Source: Variovorax sp. OK212
Lineage (GTDB): Bacteria; Pseudomonadota; Gammaproteobacteria; Burkholderiales; Burkholderiaceae_C
Direction: 5' to 3'
DNA length: 64,000 nt
NCBI RefSeq assembly: GCF_900112425.1
Contig: NZ_FOLP01000024.1
Span: 1-64,000, forward strand
In this document: in pieces, positions 51,889 through 60,450 of the stretch
How positions within the stretch are numbered: the stretch's first letter is position 1
Layout: every line of letters begins with the position of its first letter
The notes under the pieces: model-generated
What the model was told of the DNA's origin: nothing
Databases searched by the model: none
What the model saw: the letters and a program-made list of their open reading frames with translations, nothing else
Made by a program: the position numbers and the translations under genes

Positions 51889-52908
51889 ATGAAAAAGCTC
51901 GACATCGAAGATCGCGGCACCGGCGTCACGCGCCGCCATTGCCTGCTGGTTGCAGGCGCGGCCGCCGCCGGCCCGCTGGCGTTGCCCGCCTTCGGGCAGC
52001 AGCCCTATCCGAACCACCCGGTGCGCTTCGTGGTGCCGTTCCCGGCCGGCGGCCCGGTCGACACCACCGGGCGCGCGGTGGCGCAGAAGCTGTCCGAGCT
52101 CTGGGGGCAGCAGGCCATCGTCGACAACCGCGCGGGCGCGGGCGGCATCGTCGGCGCGGAGAACCTCGCGCGCTCGCCGGCCGACGGCTACAACGTGCTG
52201 GTGTGCAGCATCCACCACTCGGTGCTGCCGAGCCTGAGGCCCAAGCTCTCCTACGACATCGAGCGCGACTTCGTGCCGCTGAGCTTCGGCGCGATGTTCC
52301 CGGTGGTGCTGGTGGCGCACCCGTCGGTGCCCGCGCGCACCGTGGCCGAACTCATTGCGCTCGACAGGAAGTCGCCCGGCAAGCTGAGCTTCGGCTCGGC
52401 CGGCAACGGCGGCGGCACCCACCTGGCGGGCGAGCTCTTCAACATGCAGGCCGGCACCAGGCTGCTGCACGTGCCCTACAAGGGCAGCGCGCCCGCCATG
52501 AGCGACCTGCTCGGCTGCCAGGTGCAGCTGATGTTCGCCGACGCGCCCACCGCGCTGCCGCAGATCAAGGGCGGCAAGGTGCGCGCCATCGCGGTGGCGA
52601 GCGTGCGCCGCTCGGTGCTGCTGCCCGACGTGCCGACGGTGGCCGAGTCGGGCGTGCCGGGGCTGTCGGGCTACGAGGCCTATTCGTGGGCGGCTTTCAT
52701 GGCGCCGGCCGGCACGCCGAAGGACATCGTGCACAAGCTCAGTGCCGACATCGGCCGCGCGCTGAACGACCCGCAGGTCAAGCAGCGGCTGTTCGAGGTT
52801 GGCGCCGAGGCCGCGCCGGGCACGCCCGAGGCCTTTGCGAAGACGCTGCACACCGAGATCGCCAAGTGGACCCAGGTGGTGCGCACCGCCAACATCCAGG
52901 TGGACTGA
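51889..52908 (+). CDS. Bug/TctC-family periplasmic solute-binding receptor (second)
   Basis: This 339-residue protein is a paralogue of the receptor at 49,976, with PNHPVRFVVPFPAGGPVDTT, VDNRAGAGGIVGAENLARSP and HVPYKGSAPAMSDLLGCQVQ. Its leader contains a twin-arginine-like VTRRHCLLVAGAAAAGP, so it may be exported by Tat, unlike its partner's Sec-type leader. GAGGACAAG lies ahead of the ATG. Two different receptors in one catabolic operon suggest two related carboxylate substrates. Confidence 0.88.
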   Translation: MKKLDIEDRGTGVTRRHCLLVAGAAAAGPLALPAFGQQPYPNHPVRFVVPFPAGGPVDTTGRAVAQKLSELWGQQAIVDNRAGAGGIVGAENLARSPADGYNVLVCSIHHSVLPSLRPKLSYDIERDFVPLSFGAMFPVVLVAHPSVPARTVAELIALDRKSPGKLSFGSAGNGGGTHLAGELFNMQAGTRLLHVPYKGSAPAMSDLLGCQVQLMFADAPTALPQIKGGKVRAIAVASVRRSVLLPDVPTVAESGVPGLSGYEAYSWAAFMAPAGTPKDIVHKLSADIGRALNDPQVKQRLFEVGAEAAPGTPEAFAKTLHTEIAKWTQVVRTANIQVD

Positions 52909-52910
52909 GC

Positions 52911-53717
52911 ATGAGCACAGGCATGCAGGAACCACCCGTCGCCGCGCGCCTGCTGTCGCGGCGCGAAGGCGCCGTGCTGGTGCTGACGCTGAGCAACCCG
53001 GCCGCGCGCAACGCGATGCACCCGTCGCTCTACCGCACCGCCACCGCCTTGCTGCGCGAGGCGGCGAACGACAGGACGGTTCGCGCCATCGTGCTGACCG
53101 GCGAGGGCGGGCACTTCTGCGGCGGCGGCGACGTCAAGCGGCTGGCCGACCAGCGCCAGCGTCCGCGCGAGGAGCAGCTCGGCCACCTCGATGCGCTGCA
53201 CGACTGGGTGATGGCCATGCACGACGCGCCGCAGCCGGTGATTGCCGCGGTCGAAGGCGCGGCGGCCGGCGGCGGCTTCTCGGTCTGCCTGGGCTGCGAC
53301 CTCATCGTGGCGGCCGAGGACGCGAAGTTCGTCATGTCGTATGTGAGGCTGGCGCTGTCGCCCGACGGCGGCGGCAGCGATTCGCTGGCCCGCGCGCTGC
53401 CGCCGCAGGCCGCGCTGGAACTGCTGCTCGAAGGCGGCGTGTGCAGTGCGAGCCGGCTGCAAGGCTGGGGCGTGGTGAACCGCGTCGTGCCGCACGGCGA
53501 GGCCTTTGCCACTGCGCTGGCCTGGGCGCGGCAACTGGCCGCCGGCCCCTTCGATGCGCAGGCGCGCATCAAGCAGCTGGTGCATGCCGCGCGCGGGCGC
53601 TCGCGCCGCGCGCAGCTCGACGCGGAGCGCGATGCCTTCGTGGAGAGCCTCTACAGCGACGAATGCGGCGCGGGGCTGGAGGCCTTCCTGTCCGCGCGCG
53701 GCCGCGCCAGAACCTGA
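52911..53717 (+). CDS. Enoyl-CoA hydratase/isomerase (crotonase) family, copy 1
   Basis: This 268-residue crotonase has the oxyanion-hole segments GHFCGGGDVKRLAD and AAVEGAAAGGGFSVCLGCDL, and YVRLALSPDGGGSDSLARAL. It starts two bases after the Bug gene stop and its own stop overlaps the next ATG (TGATG). The Glu residues of classical hydratases are not obvious at the usual positions; Asp in SPDGGGS may take that place, so the reaction could be hydration, isomerisation or thioester hydrolysis. It is closely related to the enzyme at 56,071. Confidence 0.87.
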   Translation: MSTGMQEPPVAARLLSRREGAVLVLTLSNPAARNAMHPSLYRTATALLREAANDRTVRAIVLTGEGGHFCGGGDVKRLADQRQRPREEQLGHLDALHDWVMAMHDAPQPVIAAVEGAAAGGGFSVCLGCDLIVAAEDAKFVMSYVRLALSPDGGGSDSLARALPPQAALELLLEGGVCSASRLQGWGVVNRVVPHGEAFATALAWARQLAAGPFDAQARIKQLVHAARGRSRRAQLDAERDAFVESLYSDECGAGLEAFLSARGRART

Positions 53718-55834
53718 TGAACCGATCGATGAAAGTGCCCATGTCCGACCTGCTCGAATCCGCCCTCGACCCGCAATCCGTCGCCGTGATCGGCGCGTCC
53801 GAGAACATCCACAAGATCGGCGGCCGGCCGATCTACTACATGCAGAAGCACGGCTTCGCCGGGCGCATCTACCCGATCAACCCGGCGCGCGAGGAGGTGC
53901 AGGGCCTCAAGAGCTACGCCTCGCTGGCCGCCTTGCCCGAGGCGCCCGACCTGGCGCTGGTGATCGTGGGCGGCGAGAAGGCCGTGGCCGCGGTGGACGA
54001 CTGCGCGGCGCGCGGCGTGAAGTCGGCGGTGGTCATTGCCTCGGGCTTCGGCGAGGCGGGCGAGGAGGGGCGCGAGGTGCAGAAGGCCATGGCCGAGCGC
54101 GCGCGCGCCGCCGGCATGCGCCTGTACGGCCCCAACACGCAAGGCCTTGCCAACTTCGGCAACGGCGCCATCGCGGGCTTCTCGACCATGTTCGTCGAGG
54201 TGCCGCCGGCCGATGGCCCCATCGGCGTGGTGAGCCAGAGCGGCGGCATGAGCGCCATGGCCTATGGCCTGCTGCGCGGGCGCGGCCTGGGCGTGCGCCA
54301 CGTGCACGCCACGGGCAACGAGGCCGACGTGACCGTGTCAGACCTGGCCTGGGCCGTGGCGCACGACCCCGACGTGAAGCTGCTGCTGCTGTACCTGGAG
54401 AACATCGCCAACCCCGAGATGCTGGCCCGCACGGCCGCCTATGCACGCGAGCGCGACCTGCCGATCATCGCGGTGAAGGCGGGGCGCTCCGCGAGCGGTC
54501 AGAAGGCGGCGTCGTCGCACACCGGCTCGCTGGCCAACGAAGACCGCGCCGTCGACGCCTTCCTGCGCCACCACGGCATCTGGCGGGTGCGCGACCCGCA
54601 CGCGCAGGCACTGGCGGCCGAGGCCTACCTGAAGGGCTGGCGGCCCGAGGGGCGGCGGCTGGTGGTCATCAGCAACTCGGGCGCGAGCTGCGTGATGGGC
54701 GCGGACGCGTCGGAAGAGTTCAAGCTGCCGCTGGCGGAACTCTCGCCCGCCACGCGGCGCGACGTGGCCGCGCGGCTGCCGGGCTTCGCGACGGCGACGA
54801 ACCCGATCGACATCACCGCCGCGCTGTTGTCCAACAGCGGCCTGTTCGGCGACGTGCTGCCCGCCGTGGCGCAGGATCCGGCGGCCGACCTGTTCTTCAT
54901 CAACATCCCGGTGGCCGGCGCGGGCTACGACGTCGAGGCCTTCGCGAACGACACCGCGAAGTTCGAGGCCGCGACGGGCAAGCCGGTGGTGGTGGCCGCC
55001 TGGCAGGCGAGCGTGGCCGCGCCGTTCAAGGCCCGCGGCATCCCGACCTTCGGCAACGAGACCGAGGCGCTGGGCGTGCTGGCGCAATTGGCGTCGCACA
55101 CCGCGCTGATGCGCGAGTCGCACGCGGCCTGGCCCGAAGAGGCGGCGCCCGCGCTGCCGCGGGGCAGCGGCCGTTTCCTGAACGAGGCCGAGAGCCTTGC
55201 GCTGCTGGCCGCGCGCGGCGTGCCGGTGGTGGCGCACCGGCTGTGCCGCACGGCGGCGCAGGCGCGCGATGCCTGGGGTGCGGTGGCCGAGGCGGGTGCC
55301 CCGGCGGTGGTGAAAGCCTGTTCGGCCGACGTGCCGCACAAGTCGGAACACGGCCTGGTGGTGCTGCGGGTCGGCAGCGCCGGCGAGGCGGCGGCGCTGT
55401 TCGACGCGCAATGGGCCAAGCTGGCCGAACTGGGCGCGGCGCGCGAGGGCGTGCTGGTGGCGGCCATGCACAAGGGGCGGCACGAGTTCATGGTCGGCGC
55501 GCGGCTGGACCCGGTGTTCGGCCCGGTCGTGGTGGTCGGCGACGGCGGCACCAACGTCGAGGCGATGCAGGACGTGGCGGTGCTGCTGCCGCCCTTCGAC
55601 ACAGCCGAGGTGAAGGCCGCGCTGGACACGCTGCGCATCGCGCCGCTGCTCGGCGGCGTGCGCGGCGAGCCGCCGCTGGACGTGCAGGCGCTGTCCGAGG
55701 TGGTCGTGGCGGTGGGCCGGCTCATTGCGGCGGCGGGCGGCCGGATCGCCTCGATCGACGTGAACCCGGTCATGGTCGGGGCGGTGGGCGAGGGGGCGAT
55801 GGTGGTGGACGCGCTGGTCGAACGCGCCGGCTGA
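53717..55834 (+). CDS. ADP-forming acyl-CoA synthetase, fused alpha-beta type
   Basis: This 705-residue protein has an N-terminal CoA-binding domain (PQSVAVIGASENIHKIGGRP), a succinyl-CoA ligase-like middle (GVVSQSGGMSAMAYG; SSHTGSLANEDRA) and a C-terminal ATP-grasp domain (VVKACSADVPHKSEHGLVVL; GPVVVVGDGGTNVEAMQDV). The enzyme class makes acyl-CoA from acid, CoA and ATP through a phospho-His, or runs in reverse to harvest ATP. In this operon it probably activates the imported carboxylate. The start overlaps the preceding stop by one base. In-frame downstream ATGs exist but the first fits the overlap. Confidence 0.88.
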   Translation: MNRSMKVPMSDLLESALDPQSVAVIGASENIHKIGGRPIYYMQKHGFAGRIYPINPAREEVQGLKSYASLAALPEAPDLALVIVGGEKAVAAVDDCAARGVKSAVVIASGFGEAGEEGREVQKAMAERARAAGMRLYGPNTQGLANFGNGAIAGFSTMFVEVPPADGPIGVVSQSGGMSAMAYGLLRGRGLGVRHVHATGNEADVTVSDLAWAVAHDPDVKLLLLYLENIANPEMLARTAAYARERDLPIIAVKAGRSASGQKAASSHTGSLANEDRAVDAFLRHHGIWRVRDPHAQALAAEAYLKGWRPEGRRLVVISNSGASCVMGADASEEFKLPLAELSPATRRDVAARLPGFATATNPIDITAALLSNSGLFGDVLPAVAQDPAADLFFINIPVAGAGYDVEAFANDTAKFEAATGKPVVVAAWQASVAAPFKARGIPTFGNETEALGVLAQLASHTALMRESHAAWPEEAAPALPRGSGRFLNEAESLALLAARGVPVVAHRLCRTAAQARDAWGAVAEAGAPAVVKACSADVPHKSEHGLVVLRVGSAGEAAALFDAQWAKLAELGAAREGVLVAAMHKGRHEFMVGARLDPVFGPVVVVGDGGTNVEAMQDVAVLLPPFDTAEVKAALDTLRIAPLLGGVRGEPPLDVQALSEVVVAVGRLIAAAGGRIASIDVNPVMVGAVGEGAMVVDALVERAG

Positions 55835-55993
55835 ACGCGCGCCGGGAGGCGTCGCGGACGGTGAAAGCCGGGCGCCGAACCCTTAAATCTGTGAAGTAGT
55901 TGGCAAATTGCGGGCTGAAACCGAAGCCCGGGTCGTACCGCGCTGAATCCGATGCGTTGAGTAGTTTCGTATTCATTTCCGAAAGGAAACACC

Positions 55994-56074
55994 ATGCGCC
56001 ACTGCTCCACGCCCGATCTCGCCTTGTCTTCGCTGCTTTCGCTGTTCCCGCTGCCCTCGGGGGTGTCGTCATGA
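55994..56074 (+). CDS. 26-residue leader peptide overlapping the next gene (ATGA)
   Basis: A strong GAAAGGAAAC site precedes an ATG at 55,994. The frame gives MRHCSTPDLALSSLLSLFPL then PSGVSS and stops with TGA inside the start of the hydratase gene at 56,071. The four-base overlap and the lack of any other site for that gene indicate translational coupling. The peptide is rich in Leu and Ser codons and has one Cys, so ribosome stalling or attenuation is possible. Confidence 0.6.
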   Translation: MRHCSTPDLALSSLLSLFPLPSGVSS

Positions 56075-56952
56075 ACGCCGACGCACTGCCCGCGCGCGAC
56101 GGGGTCGGGCCGGGCCCCGAAGCGTTCGCCGAGGGCGCCGAGCCCATCGAACCCGCCGGTGCCCACCTGCGCACGCACCGCGAAGGCGCCGTGCTGGTGC
56201 TGACGATCAGCAACCCGCGCTCGCGCAACGCGCTCAACCCGTCCATCTACCGCGCCGCCGCCCAGGCCGTGCGGGCGACCGCGGGTTTTCGCACCGTGCG
56301 CGCCATCGTGCTGCGCGGCGACGGCGCCCACTTTTCCGGCGGCGGTGACCTCAAGCGGCTGGCGCGGCAGCGCAAGTTTCCGGAGGCGGAGCAGCGCGGC
56401 CACATCGACGCGCTGCACGAATGGGTCATGGCCCTGCAGGACGCGCCCCAGCCGGTGATCGCCGCGGTCGAGGGTGCGGCCATGGGCGGTGGTTTCTCGG
56501 TGTGCCTGGCGTGCGACCTGATCGTGGCGGCCGAGGACGCGCGCTTTGCGATGTCCTACGTCAACATGGGCCTGTCGCCCGAGGCGGGCGGCACCGATTC
56601 GCTGGCGCGGGCCCTGCCGCCGCAGGCCGCGCTCGAGATGCTGCTCGACGGCACGCCGGTGAGCGCCGAGCGCCTGCACGGCTGGGGCGTGGTCAACAAG
56701 GTGGTGCCTGCCGGCAGCGCCTACAACGCGGCGCTCGGCTGGGCGCAGGAACTGGCGCGCGGGCCGTTCGAGGCGCAGGCGCGCATCAAGGCGCTGGTGC
56801 ACGGCGCGCGCGGCCGGGCGCGGCGCGAGCAGCTGGACGCCGAACGTGAATCCTTCCTGACCAGCCTGTACGGCGACGAGGCCGGCGACCGCATCCGCCG
56901 GTTCCTGGCGCCGCGCAGGGGCGCGGTGGCCGGCGACGGCACCCTGCAGTGA
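56071..56952 (+). CDS. Enoyl-CoA hydratase/isomerase family, copy 2
   Basis: This 293-residue crotonase is clearly paralogous to copy 1: both share EGAVLVLT, the GGGDLKRLA oxyanion segment, DAPQPVIAAVEGAA and SLARALPPQAALE. It has an extra ~35-residue N-terminus (PEAFAEGAEPIEPAGAHL). The start is chosen from the overlap with the leader peptide stop; a longer frame from 55,900 has no support. Its separate leader and promoter region (about 55,840-55,990) suggest regulation apart from the main operon, perhaps for the same pathway. Confidence 0.87.
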   Translation: MNADALPARDGVGPGPEAFAEGAEPIEPAGAHLRTHREGAVLVLTISNPRSRNALNPSIYRAAAQAVRATAGFRTVRAIVLRGDGAHFSGGGDLKRLARQRKFPEAEQRGHIDALHEWVMALQDAPQPVIAAVEGAAMGGGFSVCLACDLIVAAEDARFAMSYVNMGLSPEAGGTDSLARALPPQAALEMLLDGTPVSAERLHGWGVVNKVVPAGSAYNAALGWAQELARGPFEAQARIKALVHGARGRARREQLDAERESFLTSLYGDEAGDRIRRFLAPRRGAVAGDGTLQ

Positions 56953-57076
56953 TTCGGCGGCAGCGCACGCCGGGAACACGAAAAAAAAGACCCTCGGCCG
57001 TTTCCTTGGGCTTCGCATCAGGGCTTTCACTGGCCTCGAACTTGCTAAGCTATGGCTCAAGGAGATTGGTCGTTCC

Positions 57077-58576
57077 ATGCACAAATTCGACGAGATGTAT
57101 GAGCAGTTGCCCTACTCGGGGGCTGCGATCCGACAGCACTACAAGCGCTACGACCAATGGCTCGCGAAGCAACCCGGTGAGGTGATGCGTTCGCGGCGCG
57201 AAGAGGCGGAAATGATCTTCCGCCGGGTCGGCATCACCTTCGCGGTGTACGGCGCGAAGGACGAGGACGGCTCCGGCACCGAGCGGCTCATCCCGTTCGA
57301 CCTGCTGCCCCGCATCATTCCCGCCCACGAGTGGGCCAGCATGGAGAAGGGGCTCGTGCAGCGCGTCACGGCGCTCAACCGCTTCCTCTACGACGTCTAC
57401 CACGACCAGGAAATCATCAAGGCCGGCATCATCCCGGCCGAGCAGATCCTGAACAACGCCCAGTTCCGTCCCGAGATGATGGGCGTGAACGTGCCGCACA
57501 ACGTGTACTCGAACATCTCGGGCATCGATATCGTGCGCGCCCCCGATGCCGACGGCAACGGCGAGTACTACGTGCTCGAGGACAACCTGCGCGTGCCCAG
57601 CGGCGTGAGCTACATGCTGGAGAACCGCAAGATGATGATGCGGCTCTTCCCCGAGCTGTTCAACCAGAACCGCATCGCGCCGGTCGCGCACTACCCCGAC
57701 CTGCTGCTCGAGACCCTGCGCGCCAGCGCGCCGCCGGCCACGGCCGAGCCCACGGTGGTGGTGCTCACGCCCGGCATGTACAACAGCGCCTACTTCGAGC
57801 ACGCCTTCCTGGCCCAGCAGATGGGCGTGGAACTGGTCGAGGGCCAGGACCTGCTGATCAAGGACGACTTCGTCTACATGCGCACCACGCGCGGCCCCAA
57901 GCGCGTGGACGTCATCTACCGCCGCGTGGACGACGACTTCCTCGACCCCGAGGTGTTCCGCCCCACGTCCACGCTGGGCACGGCAGGCCTCATGCGCGCC
58001 TACCGCGCGGGCAACGTCGTGATCTGCAATGCCGTGGGCACCGGCGTGGCCGACGACAAGTCGATCTACCCGTACGTGCCGAAGATGATCGAGTTCTACC
58101 TCGGCGAGAAGCCGATCCTGAAGAACGTGCCCACCTACATGTGCCGCAACAAGGACGAGCTGCAGTACACGCTGGACAACATGAAGGACCTGGTCGTGAA
58201 GGAGGTGCACGGTGCCGGCGGCTACGGCATGCTGATCGGCCCGGCCGCCACGCAGGCCGAGATCGAGGACTTCAAGAAGGCCGTGATCGCCAAGCCCGAC
58301 GGCTACATCGCCCAGCCCACCTTGAGCCTGTCGACCTCGCCCACCTTCGTGGACGCCGGCATCGCGCCGCGCCACATCGACCTGCGCCCCTTCGTGCTCT
58401 CGGGCAGCGAAGTGCAGATGGTGCCCGGCGGCCTCACGCGCGTGGCGCTGAAGGAAGGTTCGCTGGTGGTCAATTCGTCGCAGGGCGGCGGCACCAAGGA
58501 CACCTGGATCCTCGAAGCCGACCGCGCGCCGAAGCCCAAGGCGGCCACGCAGTCGCAAAGCCAATCGTCCACGTAG
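57077..58576 (+). CDS. Circularly permuted ATP-grasp protein (type 2; DUF404/407)
   Basis: This 499-residue protein has the family signatures YSNISGIDIVRAPDADGNGE, YYVLEDNLRVPSGVSYMLEN and VVKEVHGAGGYGMLIGPAA, with the phosphate-binding and Mg-binding residues in permuted order. Such enzymes are predicted peptide ligases working with an alpha-E protein, which follows here after 19 bases. AAGGAGATT precedes the ATG. The substrate is unknown, possibly a short peptide tag or cell-wall peptide. Confidence 0.9.
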   Translation: MHKFDEMYEQLPYSGAAIRQHYKRYDQWLAKQPGEVMRSRREEAEMIFRRVGITFAVYGAKDEDGSGTERLIPFDLLPRIIPAHEWASMEKGLVQRVTALNRFLYDVYHDQEIIKAGIIPAEQILNNAQFRPEMMGVNVPHNVYSNISGIDIVRAPDADGNGEYYVLEDNLRVPSGVSYMLENRKMMMRLFPELFNQNRIAPVAHYPDLLLETLRASAPPATAEPTVVVLTPGMYNSAYFEHAFLAQQMGVELVEGQDLLIKDDFVYMRTTRGPKRVDVIYRRVDDDFLDPEVFRPTSTLGTAGLMRAYRAGNVVICNAVGTGVADDKSIYPYVPKMIEFYLGEKPILKNVPTYMCRNKDELQYTLDNMKDLVVKEVHGAGGYGMLIGPAATQAEIEDFKKAVIAKPDGYIAQPTLSLSTSPTFVDAGIAPRHIDLRPFVLSGSEVQMVPGGLTRVALKEGSLVVNSSQGGGTKDTWILEADRAPKPKAATQSQSQSST

Positions 58577-58595
58577 GAATGTAGGAGCCCACACG

Positions 58596-59552
58596 ATGCT
58601 GTCCCGCACCGCCGACCATCTCTACTGGATGTCCCGCTACACCGAGCGCGCCGAGAACACGGCGCGCATGCTCGATGTGAACTACCAGACCTCGCTGCTG
58701 CCGCAGTCCGCCGAAGTCGCCAAGTACGGCTGGCAGGGCGTGCTGTCCATCAGCGAGCTGCTGCCCCTGTACAACCAGAAGTACGACCAGATCGCGCCCA
58801 AGGAAGTGATGGAGTTCATGGTCAAGGACGAGAGCAATGCCTCGTCGATCGTGTCCTGCCTGAAGGCCGCGCGCGAGAACGCCCGCGCGGTGCGCGGCGC
58901 GCTCACCACCGAGGCCTGGGAAACGCAGAACACCACCTGGCTCGAAGTGAACCGCATGCTGCGCTCGGGCGACTTCGAACGCGACCCGGGCCAGTTCTTC
59001 GAATGGGTCAAGTTCCGCTCGCACCTGTCGCGCGGCGTCACGCTGGGCACGATGCTGCAGGACGAGGCCTTCTACTTCTCGCGCCTGGGCACGTTCCTCG
59101 AACGCGCCGACAACACGGCGCGGCTGGTCGACGTGAAATTCCACGCGCTGAACAGCGAGTTCTTCGGTGCCGCCACCGAGGAAGACCAGGAGTACGACTT
59201 CTATCACTGGAGCGCGATCCTGCGCAGCGTCTCGGCCTTCGAGGTGTACCGCAAGGTGTACCGCGACGTGATCAAGCCCGAGCGCGTGGCCGAGCTGCTG
59301 ATTCTTCGCGCCGACATGCCGCGCTCGCTGCATGCGAGCCTGGTCGAGGTGGTCAACAACCTCGCGAAGGTGCAGAACGAGCAGAGCGCCGAAACGCAAC
59401 GCCGCGCCGGCAAGCTGCTGGCCGACCTGCAGTACGCGCGCGTCGACGAGATCCTGGCGACGGGCTTGCACGCCTACCTCACGCAGTTCCTCGACCGCGT
59501 GAACGAGCTGGGCGGGCGCATCAGCCAGGACTTCCTGGTTCCCACGCACTGA
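58596..59552 (+). CDS. Alpha-E domain protein
   Basis: This 318-residue, mostly helical protein starts MLSRTADHLYWMSRYTERAE, which is diagnostic for alpha-E proteins, and has the second conserved box FFEWVKFRSHLSRGVTLGTM and YFSRLGTFLERADNTARLVD. It always travels with the permuted ATP-grasp enzyme, as here, and is probably its structural or regulatory partner. TAGGAG lies ahead of the ATG. A transglutaminase-like gene often completes the set but is absent here. Confidence 0.9.
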   Translation: MLSRTADHLYWMSRYTERAENTARMLDVNYQTSLLPQSAEVAKYGWQGVLSISELLPLYNQKYDQIAPKEVMEFMVKDESNASSIVSCLKAARENARAVRGALTTEAWETQNTTWLEVNRMLRSGDFERDPGQFFEWVKFRSHLSRGVTLGTMLQDEAFYFSRLGTFLERADNTARLVDVKFHALNSEFFGAATEEDQEYDFYHWSAILRSVSAFEVYRKVYRDVIKPERVAELLILRADMPRSLHASLVEVVNNLAKVQNEQSAETQRRAGKLLADLQYARVDEILATGLHAYLTQFLDRVNELGGRISQDFLVPTH

Positions 59553-59581
59553 CGACCGCTGCGAAAGAGGGCAGCGCACGC

Positions 59582-60118
59582 ATGCGGCTGGTTGCCCATT
59601 CGCCGCGCGCGTTTTCCATCGAGGGCTTGGTCGAGCCCGAGGAGTGCGAGCAGCTCATCGCATTGGCCGAGCGCGAAGGTTTCGCGTCGGCCGGCGTGCG
59701 CACCGCCGATGGCCCGAAGGCGATGCCGGCGATCCGCAACAACGAACGCGCAATGCTGCCGTCGCCCTCCTGGGTCGAGCTGCTGTGGCAGCGCCTGCAA
59801 GGCGTGGCGCTGCCCGAGGTCGGCGGGCAGACGCCCAAGGGCCTGCCCAGGGACCTGCGCTTCTACAGGTACGCGCCCGGCCAGCGCTTCAAGATGCACA
59901 AGGACGGACCCTGGCATGAAGACGGGCTCACGAGCCGGCTCACGCTGCTGGTCTACCTGAACGACGACTTCACCGGCGGCGACACCGACTTCCGCGAGTT
60001 CCGCGTGAAGCCCGAGCCCGGCGCGGCGCTGCTCTTCATTCACGACACGTGGCATGAAGGCGCGGCGGTCGAGTCGGGCACCAAGTACGTCTTGCGCTCC
60101 GATGTGCTGTACGGGTAG
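59582..60118 (+). CDS. Fe(II)/2-oxoglutarate-dependent prolyl hydroxylase-like oxygenase
   Basis: This 178-residue protein has the double-stranded beta-helix iron motif: His and Asp in FKMHKDGPW (H-X-D type), a distal His in LFIHDTWHEG, and a 2-oxoglutarate Arg/Lys region in GTKYVLRSDVLY. It belongs to the P4H-like group. Sitting 29 bases after the alpha-E gene, it may be cotranscribed and hydroxylate the product or a partner of that system; this link is inferred from spacing only. Confidence 0.82.
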   Translation: MRLVAHSPRAFSIEGLVEPEECEQLIALAEREGFASAGVRTADGPKAMPAIRNNERAMLPSPSWVELLWQRLQGVALPEVGGQTPKGLPRDLRFYRYAPGQRFKMHKDGPWHEDGLTSRLTLLVYLNDDFTGGDTDFREFRVKPEPGAALLFIHDTWHEGAAVESGTKYVLRSDVLYG

Positions 60119-60450
60119 CGATCCCGCATCGCAGCCACAGGTGCGCATGCTGCTGGCATCAAGAAAAATCAATCATGAGTCACGTCTTCCTTGAGGGCGA
60201 GCACGGCGCTTGGCTTGTCGATTGCGCAGCGATTTCTTGGCGGCTGCACTCTGAGCGACGAAGACCGATCTTGCGCTGGTACTGAGCAGCGAAGATCAGT
60301 TGCGTATCGCCAGAATGCAAGATCATCTGTCGACTCTCACCGAAAAAGAGCGTGGGAAATTCGGCGTCTGGATAAGAAGAGCCGACGTCGCGACTTGAGG
60401 TGCCGCGCTGAACGCATCACGCTGCCACAGCTGTTGACGCAGCGCCGGAG
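60119..60450. other. Noncoding gap
   Basis: Short frames exist (for example one starting MSHVFLEGEHGAW at 60,175) but none has good start signals or a family. The composition is less GC-rich than both sides. I see no RNA gene or clear terminator. Confidence 0.35.

Noticed and set aside
55900..56070. Longer N-terminus for the second enoyl-CoA hydratase
   Set aside because: No ribosome-binding site for the longer start, while a leader peptide with a strong site overlaps the ATG at 56,071.
52799..57084. Very long alternative frames over the catabolic operon (for example 1,011 codons plus strand, 719 codons minus strand)
   Set aside because: High GC leaves stop codons rare; these frames encode Arg/Ala-rich low-complexity products and overlap genes with clear families.
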